Shown piece after piece: positions 44,668-56,249 of a stretch of 64,000 nucleotides of DNA. Numbering within the stretch: position 1 is the stretch's first letter; the number at the start of each line of letters is the position of its first letter. This DNA is from Comamonas sp. B21-038 (GTDB lineage: Bacteria; Pseudomonadota; Gammaproteobacteria; Burkholderiales; Burkholderiaceae_C), in contig NZ_CP092462.1 of NCBI RefSeq assembly GCF_022387135.1, forward strand, positions 310,001 through 374,000. Reading direction: 5' to 3'. The notes under the pieces were generated by a model. It ran no database searches and was not told where the DNA came from. It worked only from the letters and a program-made list of their open reading frames with translations. The position numbers and the translations under genes were made by a program.

Positions 44668-44700
44668 AAAAACACAAAGGACACCGAGGTGTCCTTTGTG
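44668..44700. terminator. terminator between the MocR-type gene and rpmG
   Basis: Stem CACAAAGGACAC / GTGTCCTTTGTG (44673-44684 and 44689-44700) with a four-base loop. On the minus strand it is followed by TTTTT, so it mainly ends rpmB-rpmG transcription; it can also stop the plus-strand gene. Confidence 0.85.
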
Positions 44701-44741
44701 GTGTTTGCATGCCGCCCTATGAATGGCGGCGTACAGGCTGA

Positions 44742-44912
44742 TTACTTCAGCTTCACTTCCTTGTAATCCACATGCTTGCGAGCCTTGGGATCGAACTTCG
44801 TGATCAACATCTTTTCAGGCATTGTCTTCTTGTTCTTGGTGGTCGTGTAGAAGTGACCGGTGCCGGCAGTCGATTCCAGCTTGATTTTTTCGCGTCCGCC
44901 TTTGGATGCCAT
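44742..44912 (-). CDS. rpmG: 50S ribosomal protein L33
   Basis: This is a 56-residue basic protein ([20 protein letters not shown], ending [10 protein letters not shown]), the classical proteobacterial L33 without the four zinc-binding cysteines, so it is the zinc-independent form. It lies 11 bp downstream of rpmB, with which it forms the usual rpmB-rpmG pair. Confidence 0.97.
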   Translation of the reverse strand: MASKGGREKIKLESTAGTGHFYTTTKNKKTMPEKMLITKFDPKARKHVDYKEVKLK

Positions 44913-44923
44913 GGTGATACTCC

Positions 44924-45157
44924 TTAAGCTTGGCCACGTGCGCGCAGGTCTGCGAGCACAGAATCAATACCGTTCTTGTCGATCAGACGCAGAGCGGCGC
45001 TGGAAACACGCAGGCGAACCCAGCGGTTTTCAGTTTCCACCCAGAAACGGCGATATTGCAGGTTCGGCAGGAACCGGCGCTTGGTTTTGTTGTTGGCGTG
45101 GGAAACGTTGTTTCCCACCATGGGCTTCTTGCCCGTTACTTCGCAAACGCGTGCCAT
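44924..45157 (-). CDS. rpmB: 50S ribosomal protein L28
   Basis: This is a 77-residue ribosomal protein ([40 protein letters not shown]). The length and start are those of proteobacterial L28. The single Cys in VCEVTG is the remnant of the zinc form, so it is the zinc-free type. First gene of rpmB-rpmG. Confidence 0.97.
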   Translation of the reverse strand: MARVCEVTGKKPMVGNNVSHANNKTKRRFLPNLQYRRFWVETENRWVRLRVSSAALRLIDKNGIDSVLADLRARGQA

Positions 45158-45387
45158 CAGGACACTCCGAAAGTTTTAACAGCTGCTTGCCCTGTCTGCC
45201 TCGTAAAAGGCAGCGCGGCTTGCAGCCTCACCTCGCCAGTCAAAGGGTGGCGGTAGCCCATGTTCACAGCAGGTCTGTCCGTGGTGCAAGACCGTGGGTC
45301 AACCTGCCGTAGTTTCCTGTTCACGCGCCGGGGATTGCGAAATAGCAAAAGGCGGCAAGCAGCAAAGCCAAGGATTATAGCCCGAAA

Positions 45388-45409
45388 GCAAAAATGGGGC
45401 TATCCCCAT
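45388..45409 (-). terminator. terminator after trxB
   Basis: Hairpin ATGGGG-atag-CCCCAT followed by TTTTTG on the minus strand, 12 bp beyond the trxB stop. Confidence 0.8.
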
Positions 45410-45420
45410 CGCTGGTCGGC

Positions 45421-46885
<1,465 letters not shown>

Positions 46886-49294
46886 ATGGCTTACTCTTCA
46901 AAGAAATCAAAGACACCACCCCATGCTGGCCACTCGCTGGTGATGGGGGTTCGCCGTTTTGGGCATGAGCTGGTGCTCATCATCAGTTTTCTGCTGATGG
47001 CATTTTGCGTCGCGGCGATGGTCAGCTACTCACCCAAGGATCCGGCCTGGTCCACCTCGGGCACCCAGGTCGCAGGTGACGTCAGCAACTGGATGGGGCG
47101 CCTGGGTGCGATGGTGTCTGACGGCGGCTATTTCATGGTCGGCTTTTCGGTCTGGTGGCTGGTGGTCGCCGCCGTGCTCGCCTGGTTCTCTTCGCTGGCG
47201 CGCTGGCTGCGCGCTGGCGAGGCTCCCCCCAACGACCCGCGCCCGCTGTGGCTGCGCCGCATTGTGTTCTGGGGTGGCCTGGTGGTGCTGCTGCTGGCCA
47301 GCGCGGCGCTGGAGTGGTCGCGTCTCTACCGTTTTGAGCCCATCCTGCCCGGCGCTGCCGGCGGCGTGCTGGGCTTTTTGCTGGGCCCGCTGGCCGAGCG
47401 CTGGATGGGTTTTACCGGCTCGGGCATTGTCGGCGTCATGCTGCTGCTGCTGGGCCTGTCCTGGATTCTGGGCTTCTCCTGGGGCCAGATTGCCGAGAAG
47501 GTGGGCGCCGGGATCGAGCGCACGTTACAAAAGCTGATGCTGCGGCGTGAAGCCGCTGCCGACAAGGCTGTCGGCAAGAAGGCAGCGCAGGCGCGTGAGG
47601 CCGAGGTCAGCAGCGCAGCCCCCGCGCCGATGGCCTCGCGCATGGATCCGACCGGTGATGGCCTGGACAGCATGCTGCCCGCAGCGCCGCGCAGCGCGGC
47701 CGCCGATGCGGGCCTGCACATCGCCCAGCCGCTCAAGCCCCAGGCGCAGCCCAGCGCCCGTGTGGTCAAGGAGCGGCAGAAACCGCTGTTCAACGAGCTG
47801 CGCGACACCCGTCTGCCGCAGGTGGACCTGCTCGATGCTGCGCCGAAGACGCAGGAGAGCGTCTCCTACGAAACCCTGGAGATGACCAGCCGCCTGATCG
47901 AGAAAAAGCTCAAGGACTTTGGCGTCGAGGTGCGCGTGGTCGAGGCCGCGCCCGGCCCGGTGATCACCCGCTACGAGATCGAGCCGGCCACCGGCGTCAA
48001 GGGCTCGCAGATCGTCAACCTGGCCAAGGACCTGGCGCGTTCGCTGTCCCTGGTGTCGATCCGCGTGGTCGAGACCATCCCCGGCAAGACCTATATGGCG
48101 CTGGAGCTGCCCAATGCCAAGCGCCAGACCATCCGCCTGACCGAAATCCTGGGCTCGCACGAGTACCACGATGCCAAGAGCCTTCTGACCATGGGCCTGG
48201 GCAAGGACATCATCGGCAAGCCGGTGGTGGCCGACCTGGCCAAGATGCCGCATGTGCTGGTTGCCGGTACCACCGGTTCGGGCAAGTCGGTGGGTATCAA
48301 TGCCATGATCCTGTCGCTGCTCTACAAGGCCGAGGCCAAGGATGTGCGGCTGATGATGATCGACCCCAAGATGCTGGAAATGTCGGTCTACGAAGGCATT
48401 CCGCATCTGCTGTGCCCGGTGGTGACCGACATGAAGCAGGCCGCCAATGGCCTGAACTGGTGCGTGGCCGAGATGGAGCGCCGCTACAAGCTGATGAGCA
48501 AGCTGGGCGTGCGCAACCTGGCGGGCTACAACACCAAGATCGACGAGGCCAAGGCCCGCGAGGAAAGCATCCCCAACCCGTTCAGCCTGACGCCCGAATC
48601 GCCCGAACCCTTGCAGCGCCTGCCGCACATCGTCGTGGTGATCGACGAGCTGGCCGACCTGATGATGGTCGTCGGCAAGAAGATCGAAGAGCTGATTGCG
48701 CGCCTGGCGCAAAAGGCGCGTGCTGCCGGTATTCACCTGATCCTGGCCACCCAGCGCCCCAGCGTCGATGTGATCACCGGCCTGATCAAGGCCAATATCC
48801 CGTCGCGGATCGCGTTCTCGGTGGGCTCCAAGATCGACAGCCGCACCATTTTGGACCAGATGGGCGCCGAGGCGCTGCTGGGCATGGGCGACATGCTCTA
48901 CATGGCCAGCGGCACGGGTTTCCCGGTACGGGTGCACGGCGCCTTTGTGTCCGACGAGGAAGTGCACCGCGTGGTCAGCTACCTCAAGGAGCAGGGCGAG
49001 CCCGACTATATCGACGGTGTGCTCGAAGGCGGCACCGGCGAGGGCGACTCCGGCTTTGGCGATGAGGAAGGCGGCGGCAGTGGCGAGAAGGACCCGATGT
49101 ACGACCAGGCGGTCGAGATCGTGCTCAAGGACCGCAAGGCCAGCATCTCCTACGTGCAGCGCAAGCTGCGCATCGGCTACAACCGCTCGGCCAACCTGCT
49201 CGAAGAGATGGAGCGCGCCGGCCTGGTGAGCGCCTTGACCGGCAGCGGCCAGCGCGAAGTGCTGGTCGCCCACCGCCCTGGCGGTGAAGAATAG
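46886..49294 (+). CDS. ftsK: DNA translocase FtsK
   Basis: This 802-residue division protein pumps chromosomal DNA at the septum and activates XerCD. Four N-terminal membrane helices (to about residue 200) are followed by a short linker, the alpha/beta motor with Walker [13 protein letters not shown] (about 459-470) and Walker [15 protein letters not shown], and a C-terminal gamma winged helix ([20 protein letters not shown]) that reads KOPS. The linker is much shorter than in E. coli, as usual in betaproteobacteria. lolA follows at 49439, an arrangement common in proteobacteria. Confidence 0.96.
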   Translation: MAYSSKKSKTPPHAGHSLVMGVRRFGHELVLIISFLLMAFCVAAMVSYSPKDPAWSTSGTQVAGDVSNWMGRLGAMVSDGGYFMVGFSVWWLVVAAVLAWFSSLARWLRAGEAPPNDPRPLWLRRIVFWGGLVVLLLASAALEWSRLYRFEPILPGAAGGVLGFLLGPLAERWMGFTGSGIVGVMLLLLGLSWILGFSWGQIAEKVGAGIERTLQKLMLRREAAADKAVGKKAAQAREAEVSSAAPAPMASRMDPTGDGLDSMLPAAPRSAAADAGLHIAQPLKPQAQPSARVVKERQKPLFNELRDTRLPQVDLLDAAPKTQESVSYETLEMTSRLIEKKLKDFGVEVRVVEAAPGPVITRYEIEPATGVKGSQIVNLAKDLARSLSLVSIRVVETIPGKTYMALELPNAKRQTIRLTEILGSHEYHDAKSLLTMGLGKDIIGKPVVADLAKMPHVLVAGTTGSGKSVGINAMILSLLYKAEAKDVRLMMIDPKMLEMSVYEGIPHLLCPVVTDMKQAANGLNWCVAEMERRYKLMSKLGVRNLAGYNTKIDEAKAREESIPNPFSLTPESPEPLQRLPHIVVVIDELADLMMVVGKKIEELIARLAQKARAAGIHLILATQRPSVDVITGLIKANIPSRIAFSVGSKIDSRTILDQMGAEALLGMGDMLYMASGTGFPVRVHGAFVSDEEVHRVVSYLKEQGEPDYIDGVLEGGTGEGDSGFGDEEGGGSGEKDPMYDQAVEIVLKDRKASISYVQRKLRIGYNRSANLLEEMERAGLVSALTGSGQREVLVAHRPGGEE

Positions 49295-49438
49295 CGCCAT
49301 CGCCGGTAAACATTCGCAAAGCCAGCGCCTTTGCGGCCAACGGCGGGCACTTGTAGCCCGCTGCGGCACTCCAAACCCCTTGTTGGCCTGAAAAGGCCCA
49401 TGCATTGGCTTTGTTCGCAAAGCCCGAAAGGATTCACG

Positions 49439-50071
49439 ATGAAACAATGGATCGCAGCAGCAGCCCTGGTCAGCCTGGCCGGTTGGGCCCAGGCGGATGG
49501 CCTGCAAAGCCTGGAAAAGTTCATGACCAGCTCGCAGGCGGGCGAAGCCCAGTTCACGCAGACGGTGACATCGCCTGCCAAGCAGGGCCAGGCAGGGCGC
49601 GTCAAGACCTCCAGCGGCAGCTTTGCATTCCAGCGGCCGGGCAAGTTCAAATTCATCTACCAAAAGCCGTTTGACCAGACCATCGTTGCCGATGGCTCGG
49701 TGCTCACCGTCTACGACGCGGACCTGAACCAGGTCACCCAGCGCCAGCAGAGCAAGGCCCTGGGCCAGACGCCTGCCGCGCTGCTGGCGTCGGCTTCGAG
49801 CCTGCAGGCGCTCAAGGCCGAGTTCGATGTCAGCAGCCTGCCCGAGGCCGATGGCCAGCAATGGGCCCAGGCCATCCCCAAGAACAAGGACGGCCAGATC
49901 AAGCAGGTCAAGGTCGGCTTCAAGGGCGATGAGCTGCAGACCCTGGAGATCGAGGACGGCTTTGGCCAGCGCTCGGTGCTGCGCTTTGTCGGCTTCAAGG
50001 CCTTGCCTTCGCTGCCCGGCGCGACGTTCGAGTTTGCGATTCCTTCTGGTGCGGAAGTGATTCGCCAGTAA
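49439..50071 (+). CDS. lolA: outer-membrane lipoprotein carrier protein LolA
   Basis: This is a 210-residue periplasmic chaperone that carries lipoproteins from LolCDE to LolB. The signal peptide is MKQWIAAAALVSLAGWAQA with cleavage before DGLQ. The mature part shows FTQTVTS, GSFAFQRPGKFKFIYQKPF and VLTVYDADLNQVTQRQ, typical of LolA. It lies 144 bp after ftsK and may share its transcript. It ends before a very strong terminator. Confidence 0.95.
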   Translation: MKQWIAAAALVSLAGWAQADGLQSLEKFMTSSQAGEAQFTQTVTSPAKQGQAGRVKTSSGSFAFQRPGKFKFIYQKPFDQTIVADGSVLTVYDADLNQVTQRQQSKALGQTPAALLASASSLQALKAEFDVSSLPEADGQQWAQAIPKNKDGQIKQVKVGFKGDELQTLEIEDGFGQRSVLRFVGFKALPSLPGATFEFAIPSGAEVIRQ

Positions 50072-50109
50072 GCGGTGCTTCAAGAGCGGTGACCCACCGC
50101 GCGGCCATA

Positions 50110-50146
50110 AAAAAAGGTGTTCACCATCGCGGTGAACACCTTTTTT
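50110..50146. terminator. bidirectional terminator between lolA and mqo
   Basis: A perfect 16-bp stem AAAAAAGGTGTTCACC / GGTGAACACCTTTTTT (50110-50125 and 50131-50146) with a five-base loop, symmetric in its A and T runs, 38 bp from each converging gene. Confidence 0.95.
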
Positions 50147-50184
50147 GCTGGGCGGCCGCCGCAGTGGACGGCTGCGGCTGTGGC

Positions 50185-51912
50185 TTACAGTGCCATGTCC
50201 GGCACCTTCTTCAGGTCCTTCATGTTTTCATTGGGCTGCACACCGGCTTCGACGCCTTGCAGGCTGGGCGAGGCAATCGCCAGGTTCAGCGCCTGCTCGG
50301 TGGCCTGCCATTCCTGCTGCAGCAGCGCAGGGTTCTCGTTGAGCTTGACGCCGTAGCTTGGCACGATCTTGCGGATCTTCTCTTGCCATTCGGCGCTCTT
50401 GACCTTCTCGGGGAAAGCCTTTTCCAGCAGGGTCAGCATGATCGCTGGCGAGGTCGAGCCGCCTGGCGAAGCACCCAGCAGCGCGGTCAGCGAACGGTCC
50501 TGGGCGACCACCACTTCGGTGCCGAGCTTGAGGATGCCGCCCTTTTCCGGGTCATTCTTGATGATCTGCACCCGCTGGCCGGCTTCCCACAGGCGCCAGT
50601 CGGCATCCTTGGCCTCGGGCATGTAATGGCGCAGCGCATCCATCTTCTGCTCCTTGTTCAGGCTCAGCTGCTGGGCCAGGTACTTGACCAGCGCAAACTC
50701 GTTGACGCCCACTTGCAGCTGCGGGATCACATTGGCAAAGGTCGTGGCCTTGGCCAGGTCGAAGTAGGAGCCGTTCTTCAGGAACTTGCTCGACCAGGTC
50801 GCGAATGGCCCGAACAGCAGCACGCGCTTGCCGTCCAGCACACGGGTGTCCAGGTGGGGCACGGACATCGGAGGCGAGCCGGTGTCGGCCAGGCCATAGA
50901 CCTTGGCCAGATGGCGTTCGGTGATCGCCGGGTTCTCGGTGACCAGGAACTCGCCGCCCACCGGGAAACCGCCGTAGACCTTGGACTCGGGGATGCCCGA
51001 CAGCTGCAGCAGCGGCAGCGCCGCGCCACCGGCGCCGATGAAGATGAAGCGTGCATCCACGGTCTGGATCTTGCTGCCATCCTTCATGTCGAAGGCCGAC
51101 ACGCGCCAGGAGCCATCGCTGTTGCGCGTGATGGAGCGCACTTCCTGGCCCGTGTGGAGCTTGAAATTGGGCTTGGACGACAGGTTCTTGTAGAACTGGC
51201 GCGTGATCTCGCCCAGGTTCACGTCGGTGCCCAGCGGCGAGCGCGTGGCCGTCACCACTTCGGCCGGGTCACGGCCTTCCATCATCAGCGGAATCCATTC
51301 CTTGATCTTTTCCGGATCGGTGGACGACTCCATGCCGGTGAACAGCGGCGAGGCTTCCAGGGCCTTGAGGCGCTTTTGGATGAAGGCGCGGTTTTCTTCG
51401 CCGAACACCAGGTTCATGTGGGGCGTGGAGTTGATGAACTCGCGGGGATTGCCCAATACGCCGGTACGCACCTGGTGCGACCAGAATTGGCGCGACACCT
51501 GGAAGTTTTCATTAATGTTAATGGCAGAGGAAATCTGCACATTGCCATTTTTATCCATCGGTGTGTAATTGAGCTCGCACAGCGCCGAGTGGCCGGTGCC
51601 GGCATTATTCCAGCCGTTCGAACTTTCTTCGGCGACCTGGTCGAGGCGCTCGAACAATTCATAGGTCCAGCCGGGTTCCAGCTCCTGCAGATAAACGCCC
51701 AAGGTGGCACTCATGATGCCGCCGCCAATCAGCAGTACATCGACTTGGCGGTCTGCTTTTTCTGCACGGTACTGGCTACCGAAGAAATACTGGTAGCCCA
51801 CGACGCCAGCACCAACGGCCGCCGCCGAGGCGACGAACTTGCGGCGGGTGAAGCCCTTCTTGGGCGCTTTGGCAGCGGAGGCCGCTTGGGGATTTTCTGT
51901 TGGATTCGTCAT
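50185..51912 (-). CDS. mqo: malate:quinone oxidoreductase with Tat-like N terminus
   Basis: This 575-residue FAD enzyme oxidises malate to oxaloacetate and reduces quinone. Family motifs are VDVLLIGGGIMSATLGVYL, SSNGWNNAGTGHSALCELNY, and FIGAGGAALPLLQ. The first 50 residues are unusual: KGFTRRKFVASAAAVGAGVV is a twin-arginine sequence followed by a hydrophobic stretch, which most Mqo proteins lack. This would anchor the enzyme in, or export it across, the inner membrane, while E. coli Mqo is a peripheral protein on the inside. The rest is complete. Single gene between lolA and brnQ. Confidence 0.95.
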   Translation of the reverse strand: MTNPTENPQAASAAKAPKKGFTRRKFVASAAAVGAGVVGYQYFFGSQYRAEKADRQVDVLLIGGGIMSATLGVYLQELEPGWTYELFERLDQVAEESSNGWNNAGTGHSALCELNYTPMDKNGNVQISSAININENFQVSRQFWSHQVRTGVLGNPREFINSTPHMNLVFGEENRAFIQKRLKALEASPLFTGMESSTDPEKIKEWIPLMMEGRDPAEVVTATRSPLGTDVNLGEITRQFYKNLSSKPNFKLHTGQEVRSITRNSDGSWRVSAFDMKDGSKIQTVDARFIFIGAGGAALPLLQLSGIPESKVYGGFPVGGEFLVTENPAITERHLAKVYGLADTGSPPMSVPHLDTRVLDGKRVLLFGPFATWSSKFLKNGSYFDLAKATTFANVIPQLQVGVNEFALVKYLAQQLSLNKEQKMDALRHYMPEAKDADWRLWEAGQRVQIIKNDPEKGGILKLGTEVVVAQDRSLTALLGASPGGSTSPAIMLTLLEKAFPEKVKSAEWQEKIRKIVPSYGVKLNENPALLQQEWQATEQALNLAIASPSLQGVEAGVQPNENMKDLKKVPDMAL

Positions 51913-52137
51913 TGCTGAAACTCCACAAATTTTTGGATTTTGACAGTATTGTCATTAAGGACCATGAATAACCATGGTTTAAGCAGGCTCAATGTCTCTC
52001 CGATTCTTGGGTGCCTGTTCTGACGGTATTGAGCTGCTTGGCTTAGGCGGTTCTAGATAAGGCTGCCAATGAATATCCAGTGCCGATATTAACGGTGGTA
52101 CTGAATATCCATTGGGCAGAAAGTGGTTCATACGCGA

Positions 52138-53457
52138 TCACGGGCGCACCGGTATTTGGCGGCGTGCCAAAAACCAGTCGGCCAGGCCAGCGCAGACCAT
52201 GGTGGCCGCCACCGGGGTGACCCAGCCCAGGCCCAGCGCGGCGCCGGGCAGGTGGTCCAGCCAGGCGGGCAGGGCGCTGGTCCATTGCAGCGCCTTGGCG
52301 CCATCGACCAGGCCAAATACCAGCGCCACCAGCATCACCGGGATATAGACCCGTGTGGGTTGCTGCCAGCGCTGCAGCAGGCTGAGCGACACCAGCGCAA
52401 TCGCAGGGGGGTAGAGGGCGACCAGCACCGGGCCGGCGATCTCGATCAGCTGCGCCAGGCCCTGGTTGGCCACGGCGGCGCTGAAGATGCACAAGGACAG
52501 CGCCACACTGCGGTAGGAGAACCCGGTGAGCTGGCTGAAAAAGCTGCTGCAGGCGCTGACCAGGCCCACGCCGGTGGTCAGGCAGGCCAGCAGGATCACT
52601 GCGGCAATCAGCCAGATGCCGGCGCTGCCGAAGCGGTGCTGCACAAAGGCGGTGAGGATCTGCACGCCGGTGACGGTGTTCTGCGCCAGCTCGCCACTGG
52701 TGGCGCCCAGGTAGCACAGCGAGATGTAGACCAGGCTCAGGCACACCGCGGCAATCAGCCCGGCATAGACGGCGTAGCGGGTGTGCAGGCGTGTATCGGT
52801 CACGCCCGCGTCCTTGATCGCGTTGACGATGACGATGCCGAACACCAGCGAGGCAAGGGCGTCCATGGTCTGGTAACCCTGCACAAAGCCCTGGGCAAAG
52901 GCAGCCAGTTGCGTGCCATAGTCCGGGCTGGCCGTGCTGTAGCCACCTACGGGTGCGAGCACCGCCATGCCGCCCAGCGCCAGCAGCGCAGCAATCAGCA
53001 GCGGGGTGATGAGCTTGCCCAAGGTGTCCATCAGCTTGCCGGGGAACAGCGACAGCAGCAGCACCAGCGAGAAATAGACGATGCTGAACACCAGCAGTGC
53101 AATCGAGGTATTGCCGACAAATGGCGCAATGCCCATCTCGAACGAGACGGTGGCGGTGCGCGGCGTGGCAAAGAAGGGGCCGATCGTCAAATAGATCGTC
53201 GTGGCCAGCACCAGGCCGGCGATGCGGCCAATCGGGTGGGTCAGCTGGTCCAGGCCACCGCCCACGCGGGCCAGTGCAACCACACCCAGCAGCGGCAGGC
53301 CCACGCCCGTCAGCAGGAAGCCGGTTGTCGCGCCCAGCAGGTTCTCTCCTGCAGACAGGCCGACCAGCGGCGGGAAAATGATGTTTCCGGCCCCCAGGAA
53401 CAGGGCAAAGGTCATGAAGCCGAGGGCGATAATGTCCCTGGTTTTCAGTGATTTCAT
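52138..53457 (-). CDS. brnQ: branched-chain amino acid transporter (LIVCS family)
   Basis: This is a 439-residue inner-membrane carrier with about 12 helices that takes up Leu, Ile and Val with Na+ or H+. The N terminus KTRDIIALGFMTFALFLGAG and NIIFPP, followed by FFATPRTATVSFEMGI, are diagnostic of BrnQ. I use the ATG at 53457 (MKSLKTRD) rather than one 33 bases upstream. Single gene, divergent from rarA with a 392-bp gap. Confidence 0.95.
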   Translation of the reverse strand: MKSLKTRDIIALGFMTFALFLGAGNIIFPPLVGLSAGENLLGATTGFLLTGVGLPLLGVVALARVGGGLDQLTHPIGRIAGLVLATTIYLTIGPFFATPRTATVSFEMGIAPFVGNTSIALLVFSIVYFSLVLLLSLFPGKLMDTLGKLITPLLIAALLALGGMAVLAPVGGYSTASPDYGTQLAAFAQGFVQGYQTMDALASLVFGIVIVNAIKDAGVTDTRLHTRYAVYAGLIAAVCLSLVYISLCYLGATSGELAQNTVTGVQILTAFVQHRFGSAGIWLIAAVILLACLTTGVGLVSACSSFFSQLTGFSYRSVALSLCIFSAAVANQGLAQLIEIAGPVLVALYPPAIALVSLSLLQRWQQPTRVYIPVMLVALVFGLVDGAKALQWTSALPAWLDHLPGAALGLGWVTPVAATMVCAGLADWFLARRQIPVRP

Positions 53458-53849
53458 AAAGGCTCTTGGTTCTTGCTGGTCAGCGCCCACTTGGAGGGGA
53501 GGCCATCAGCGCATGGAGTCGCGGAAACGGGCATCAGAAAAAAACCCCCTGGGTGCATGCGCGGCAAATAGCGTTCCTGCTGGCTCGGTGCAAAGGCTTC
53601 GAGCGCGCGGCGTCCATGCCGGGGCTGGTGTTATAGGCTGGGCCAATGAGAGCCCTGTAATATCTGATGCGACGTGAATCCGTATAAACCCTTATTTTCT
53701 GCGAAAAATCGTGACCCAGATCAGCAAAGGCATATGCACCCCAGGGATTAGTAGGGTTGCAGTGCATAAACGTAGTAGGCAAGCGTCCTGCCCCGACGGC
53801 CCATGGCTGCGGTGTGCCGGGACAGCCCACCGTGGTTCCGGAGGCCTGC
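53458..53849. other. non-coding divergent region between brnQ and rarA
   Basis: This 392-bp gap has no supported gene. It must hold the promoters of brnQ and rarA. The middle is AT-richer than its surroundings (around 53690-53760), but I see no convincing operator, leader or structured RNA. Confidence 0.5.
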
Positions 53850-55154
53850 ATGGCTGATTTGTTTAGCCAGGAACCGGCCGCGCCGCTGGCCGAGGCGCTG
53901 CGCCCCAAGACGCTGGATGAGGTGGTGGGCCAGTCCCACTTGCTGGGAGAAGGCAAGCCGTTGCGGCTCGCTTTCCAGTCCGGCAAACCCCATTCGATGA
54001 TCTTCTGGGGCCCGCCCGGTGTCGGCAAGACCACCTTGGCGCGGCTGACGGCCACCGCTTTCAAGTGCGAGTTCATTGCGCTGTCTGCCGTGTTCTCCGG
54101 CGTCAAGGACATCCGCGCAGCGATGGAGCAGGCCCAGCAGAACCTGGCGATGGGCAAACACACGATCCTGTTTGTCGATGAAATCCACCGCTTCAACAAA
54201 TCGCAGCAGGATGCCTTGCTGCCTTATGCCGAAAGCGGCCTGGTCACCTTCATTGGCGCGACAACCGAAAACCCCTCGTTCGAGGTGAACTCGGCCTTGC
54301 TGTCGCGCGCCCAGGTCTATGTGCTCAAGTCGCTCACAGACGAGGAGCTGCGCCTGCTCTTGAAGCGTGCCCAAGAGATCGCACTGGGCCATCTTGCGTT
54401 TGATGACCTGGCCACCGACACCATCATTGGCTATGCAGATGGCGATGCCCGGCGCTTTTTGAACCTGCTCGAGCAGACCAGCACGGCAGCGCAGGCTTCG
54501 GGCATGACCAAGATCACTGCAGACTTCCTGCAGAACGCGCTGACCCTGAACAGCCGCCGTTTTGACAAGGGCGGTGACAACTTCTACGACCAGATATCCG
54601 CGTTGCACAAGTCGGTGCGCGGCTCGCACCCGGATGCCGCGCTTTACTGGCTCACCCGCATGCTCGACGGCGGCGCCGATGCGCGCTACCTGTCCCGGCG
54701 CATTGTGCGCATGGCCTGGGAGGACATTGGCCTGGCCGACCCGCGCGCGATGCAGATCGCCAATGATGCCGCGCTGACCTATGAACGCCTGGGCAGCCCC
54801 GAAGGCGAGCTGGCGTTGGGCCAGGCCGTCATCTACCTGGCGATGGCCGCCAAGAGCAATGCCGGTTACAACGCCTACAACCTGGCCAAGGCCTTTGTGA
54901 AGCAGGACAAGAGCCGCGAAGTGCCTGTACACCTGCGCAACGCCCCGACCAAGCTGATGAAGGAGCTGGGCTATGGGCATGAGTACCGTTACGCGCATGA
55001 CGAACCCAACGCCTACGCGGCGGGAGAAACCTATCTCCCGGAAGGGATAGACGAGCCCGGCTGGTACCAGCCCGTGCCCCGGGGCCTGGAGCTGAAGATT
55101 GGCGAAAAGCTGGCGCAGCTCAAGCGCTGGGATGACGAGGCCGGGCAGGACTGA
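53850..55154 (+). CDS. rarA: replication-associated recombination protein A (RarA/MgsA)
   Basis: This is a 434-residue AAA+ ATPase that acts at stalled replication forks. Walker A GPPGVGKTT lies near residue 57, Walker B is ILFVDEIHRFNKSQQDALLP, sensor 1 is FIGATTENPSFEVNSALLSR, and the C-terminal tetramerisation domain has ALYWLTRMLDGGADARYLSR and RRIVRMAWEDIGLADPRAM. The start is fixed by GGAGG 5 bp before the ATG. No lolA or serS is directly beside it. Confidence 0.96.
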   Translation: MADLFSQEPAAPLAEALRPKTLDEVVGQSHLLGEGKPLRLAFQSGKPHSMIFWGPPGVGKTTLARLTATAFKCEFIALSAVFSGVKDIRAAMEQAQQNLAMGKHTILFVDEIHRFNKSQQDALLPYAESGLVTFIGATTENPSFEVNSALLSRAQVYVLKSLTDEELRLLLKRAQEIALGHLAFDDLATDTIIGYADGDARRFLNLLEQTSTAAQASGMTKITADFLQNALTLNSRRFDKGGDNFYDQISALHKSVRGSHPDAALYWLTRMLDGGADARYLSRRIVRMAWEDIGLADPRAMQIANDAALTYERLGSPEGELALGQAVIYLAMAAKSNAGYNAYNLAKAFVKQDKSREVPVHLRNAPTKLMKELGYGHEYRYAHDEPNAYAAGETYLPEGIDEPGWYQPVPRGLELKIGEKLAQLKRWDDEAGQD

Positions 55155-55337
55155 TCCGGGCCGGTGGCCGGGCGGCGGCTGTGCATGCCTGCGGCCGCCG
55201 GCAAGGCGTTTGCGTCCCCTGCTGCCCCTCGCTGCGGTAGCCCGTTCCCGAGCGGCGTCCGCCGGGAGGCTCCGGCACGCTGGCATCGCGAGGCCAGCAA
55301 GCCCGTCGGATATACCCCTGGCCGCACAATACCGGCC

Positions 55338-56249
55338 ATGATCGTCCGTCCTCCCTTGCATTGGCTGCGCATGCTGTTTGTGTGGCGTGGCTCCATCCTG
55401 CCGGCGATCACGCCGCAGCTGGTCCTCATCACCATCCTCGCGGTGGTGGCCACGATGCTGCACGGCTCCATCCTGAGCTGGAAAGTGCCGCTGAACTTTG
55501 TGCCGTTTTCGCTGATCGGCCTGACCCTGGCGATCTTTCTGGGCTTCCGCAACAGCACCTCGTATGCGCGCTTCTGGGAGGCACGCACGCTCTGGGGCGT
55601 GTTGCTGGTCGAGAGCCGGCACCTGGCGGCCCAGGCGCTGACGTTGACCCAGGACCGCGCACAGGCGCGCATGCTGGTGCTGCGCCTCTGCGCCTTTGCC
55701 TATGCGCTCAAGCACCAGCTGCGCGGCAGCGATGCGCGGGCCGATCTGGCGCTGTTCCTGCCCCAGGGCGAGGTGCAGCAGATCAGCCAGGCGCGCTATC
55801 CGGCGGCCGTCGCACTGCTGCTGGTACAGCGCTGGGTCGGCACGCAGTGCCTGCAAGGCCATATTGCGCCGGCCGTGGTGCCCGTGTTCGAGCAGGCACT
55901 GGCGCGGCTGGGCAGTGCGCTGGGCGGCTGCGAGCGCATCGCCAGCACGCCCATTCCGTTCACCTATTCTGTGATCCTGCACCGCAGCATCTATATCTAC
56001 TGCTTTTTGCTGCCCTTTGGCCTGCTCGACTCCATCGGCACGATGACGCCGGTGATCGTCTGCTTTGTCGCCTACACCTTCTTCGCGCTGGAGGCGCTGG
56101 GCGCAGAGCTGGAGCACCCCTTTGGCATGGAGGCCAATGACCTGGCGCTCGACGCGATGGTCTACGGCATTGAGTCCTCGGTGCTGGAGATGCTGGGCGA
56201 GGCGCCGCTGGCTAAGGCTCCCCAGGTGCGCGATTTTGTACTGCACTGA
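55338..56249 (+). CDS. bestrophin-family (UPF0187) membrane protein
   Basis: This 303-residue inner-membrane protein has the family motifs of bacterial bestrophins: HWLRMLFVWRGSILPAITPQ, LGFRNSTSYARFWEARTLWG, PIPFTYSVILHRSIYIYCFL and LEHPFGMEANDLALDAM. Bestrophins form pentameric ion channels (cation or anion). Helices lie at about residues 25-45, 55-75, 210-235 and 240-265. The start is the ATG of MIVRPPLHW. Its last 38 bases overlap the convergent sensor kinase gene. Confidence 0.88.
   Translation: MIVRPPLHWLRMLFVWRGSILPAITPQLVLITILAVVATMLHGSILSWKVPLNFVPFSLIGLTLAIFLGFRNSTSYARFWEARTLWGVLLVESRHLAAQALTLTQDRAQARMLVLRLCAFAYALKHQLRGSDARADLALFLPQGEVQQISQARYPAAVALLLVQRWVGTQCLQGHIAPAVVPVFEQALARLGSALGGCERIASTPIPFTYSVILHRSIYIYCFLLPFGLLDSIGTMTPVIVCFVAYTFFALEALGAELEHPFGMEANDLALDAMVYGIESSVLEMLGEAPLAKAPQVRDFVLH

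Noticed and set aside
47525..50083. An 852-codon open frame on the minus strand opposite ftsK and lolA
   Set aside because: No motif, low-complexity composition, and it covers two genes with clear family motifs on the plus strand.
53534..54199. Minus-strand frame across the start of rarA
   Set aside because: It overlaps the conserved RarA N terminus in antisense and has no motif.
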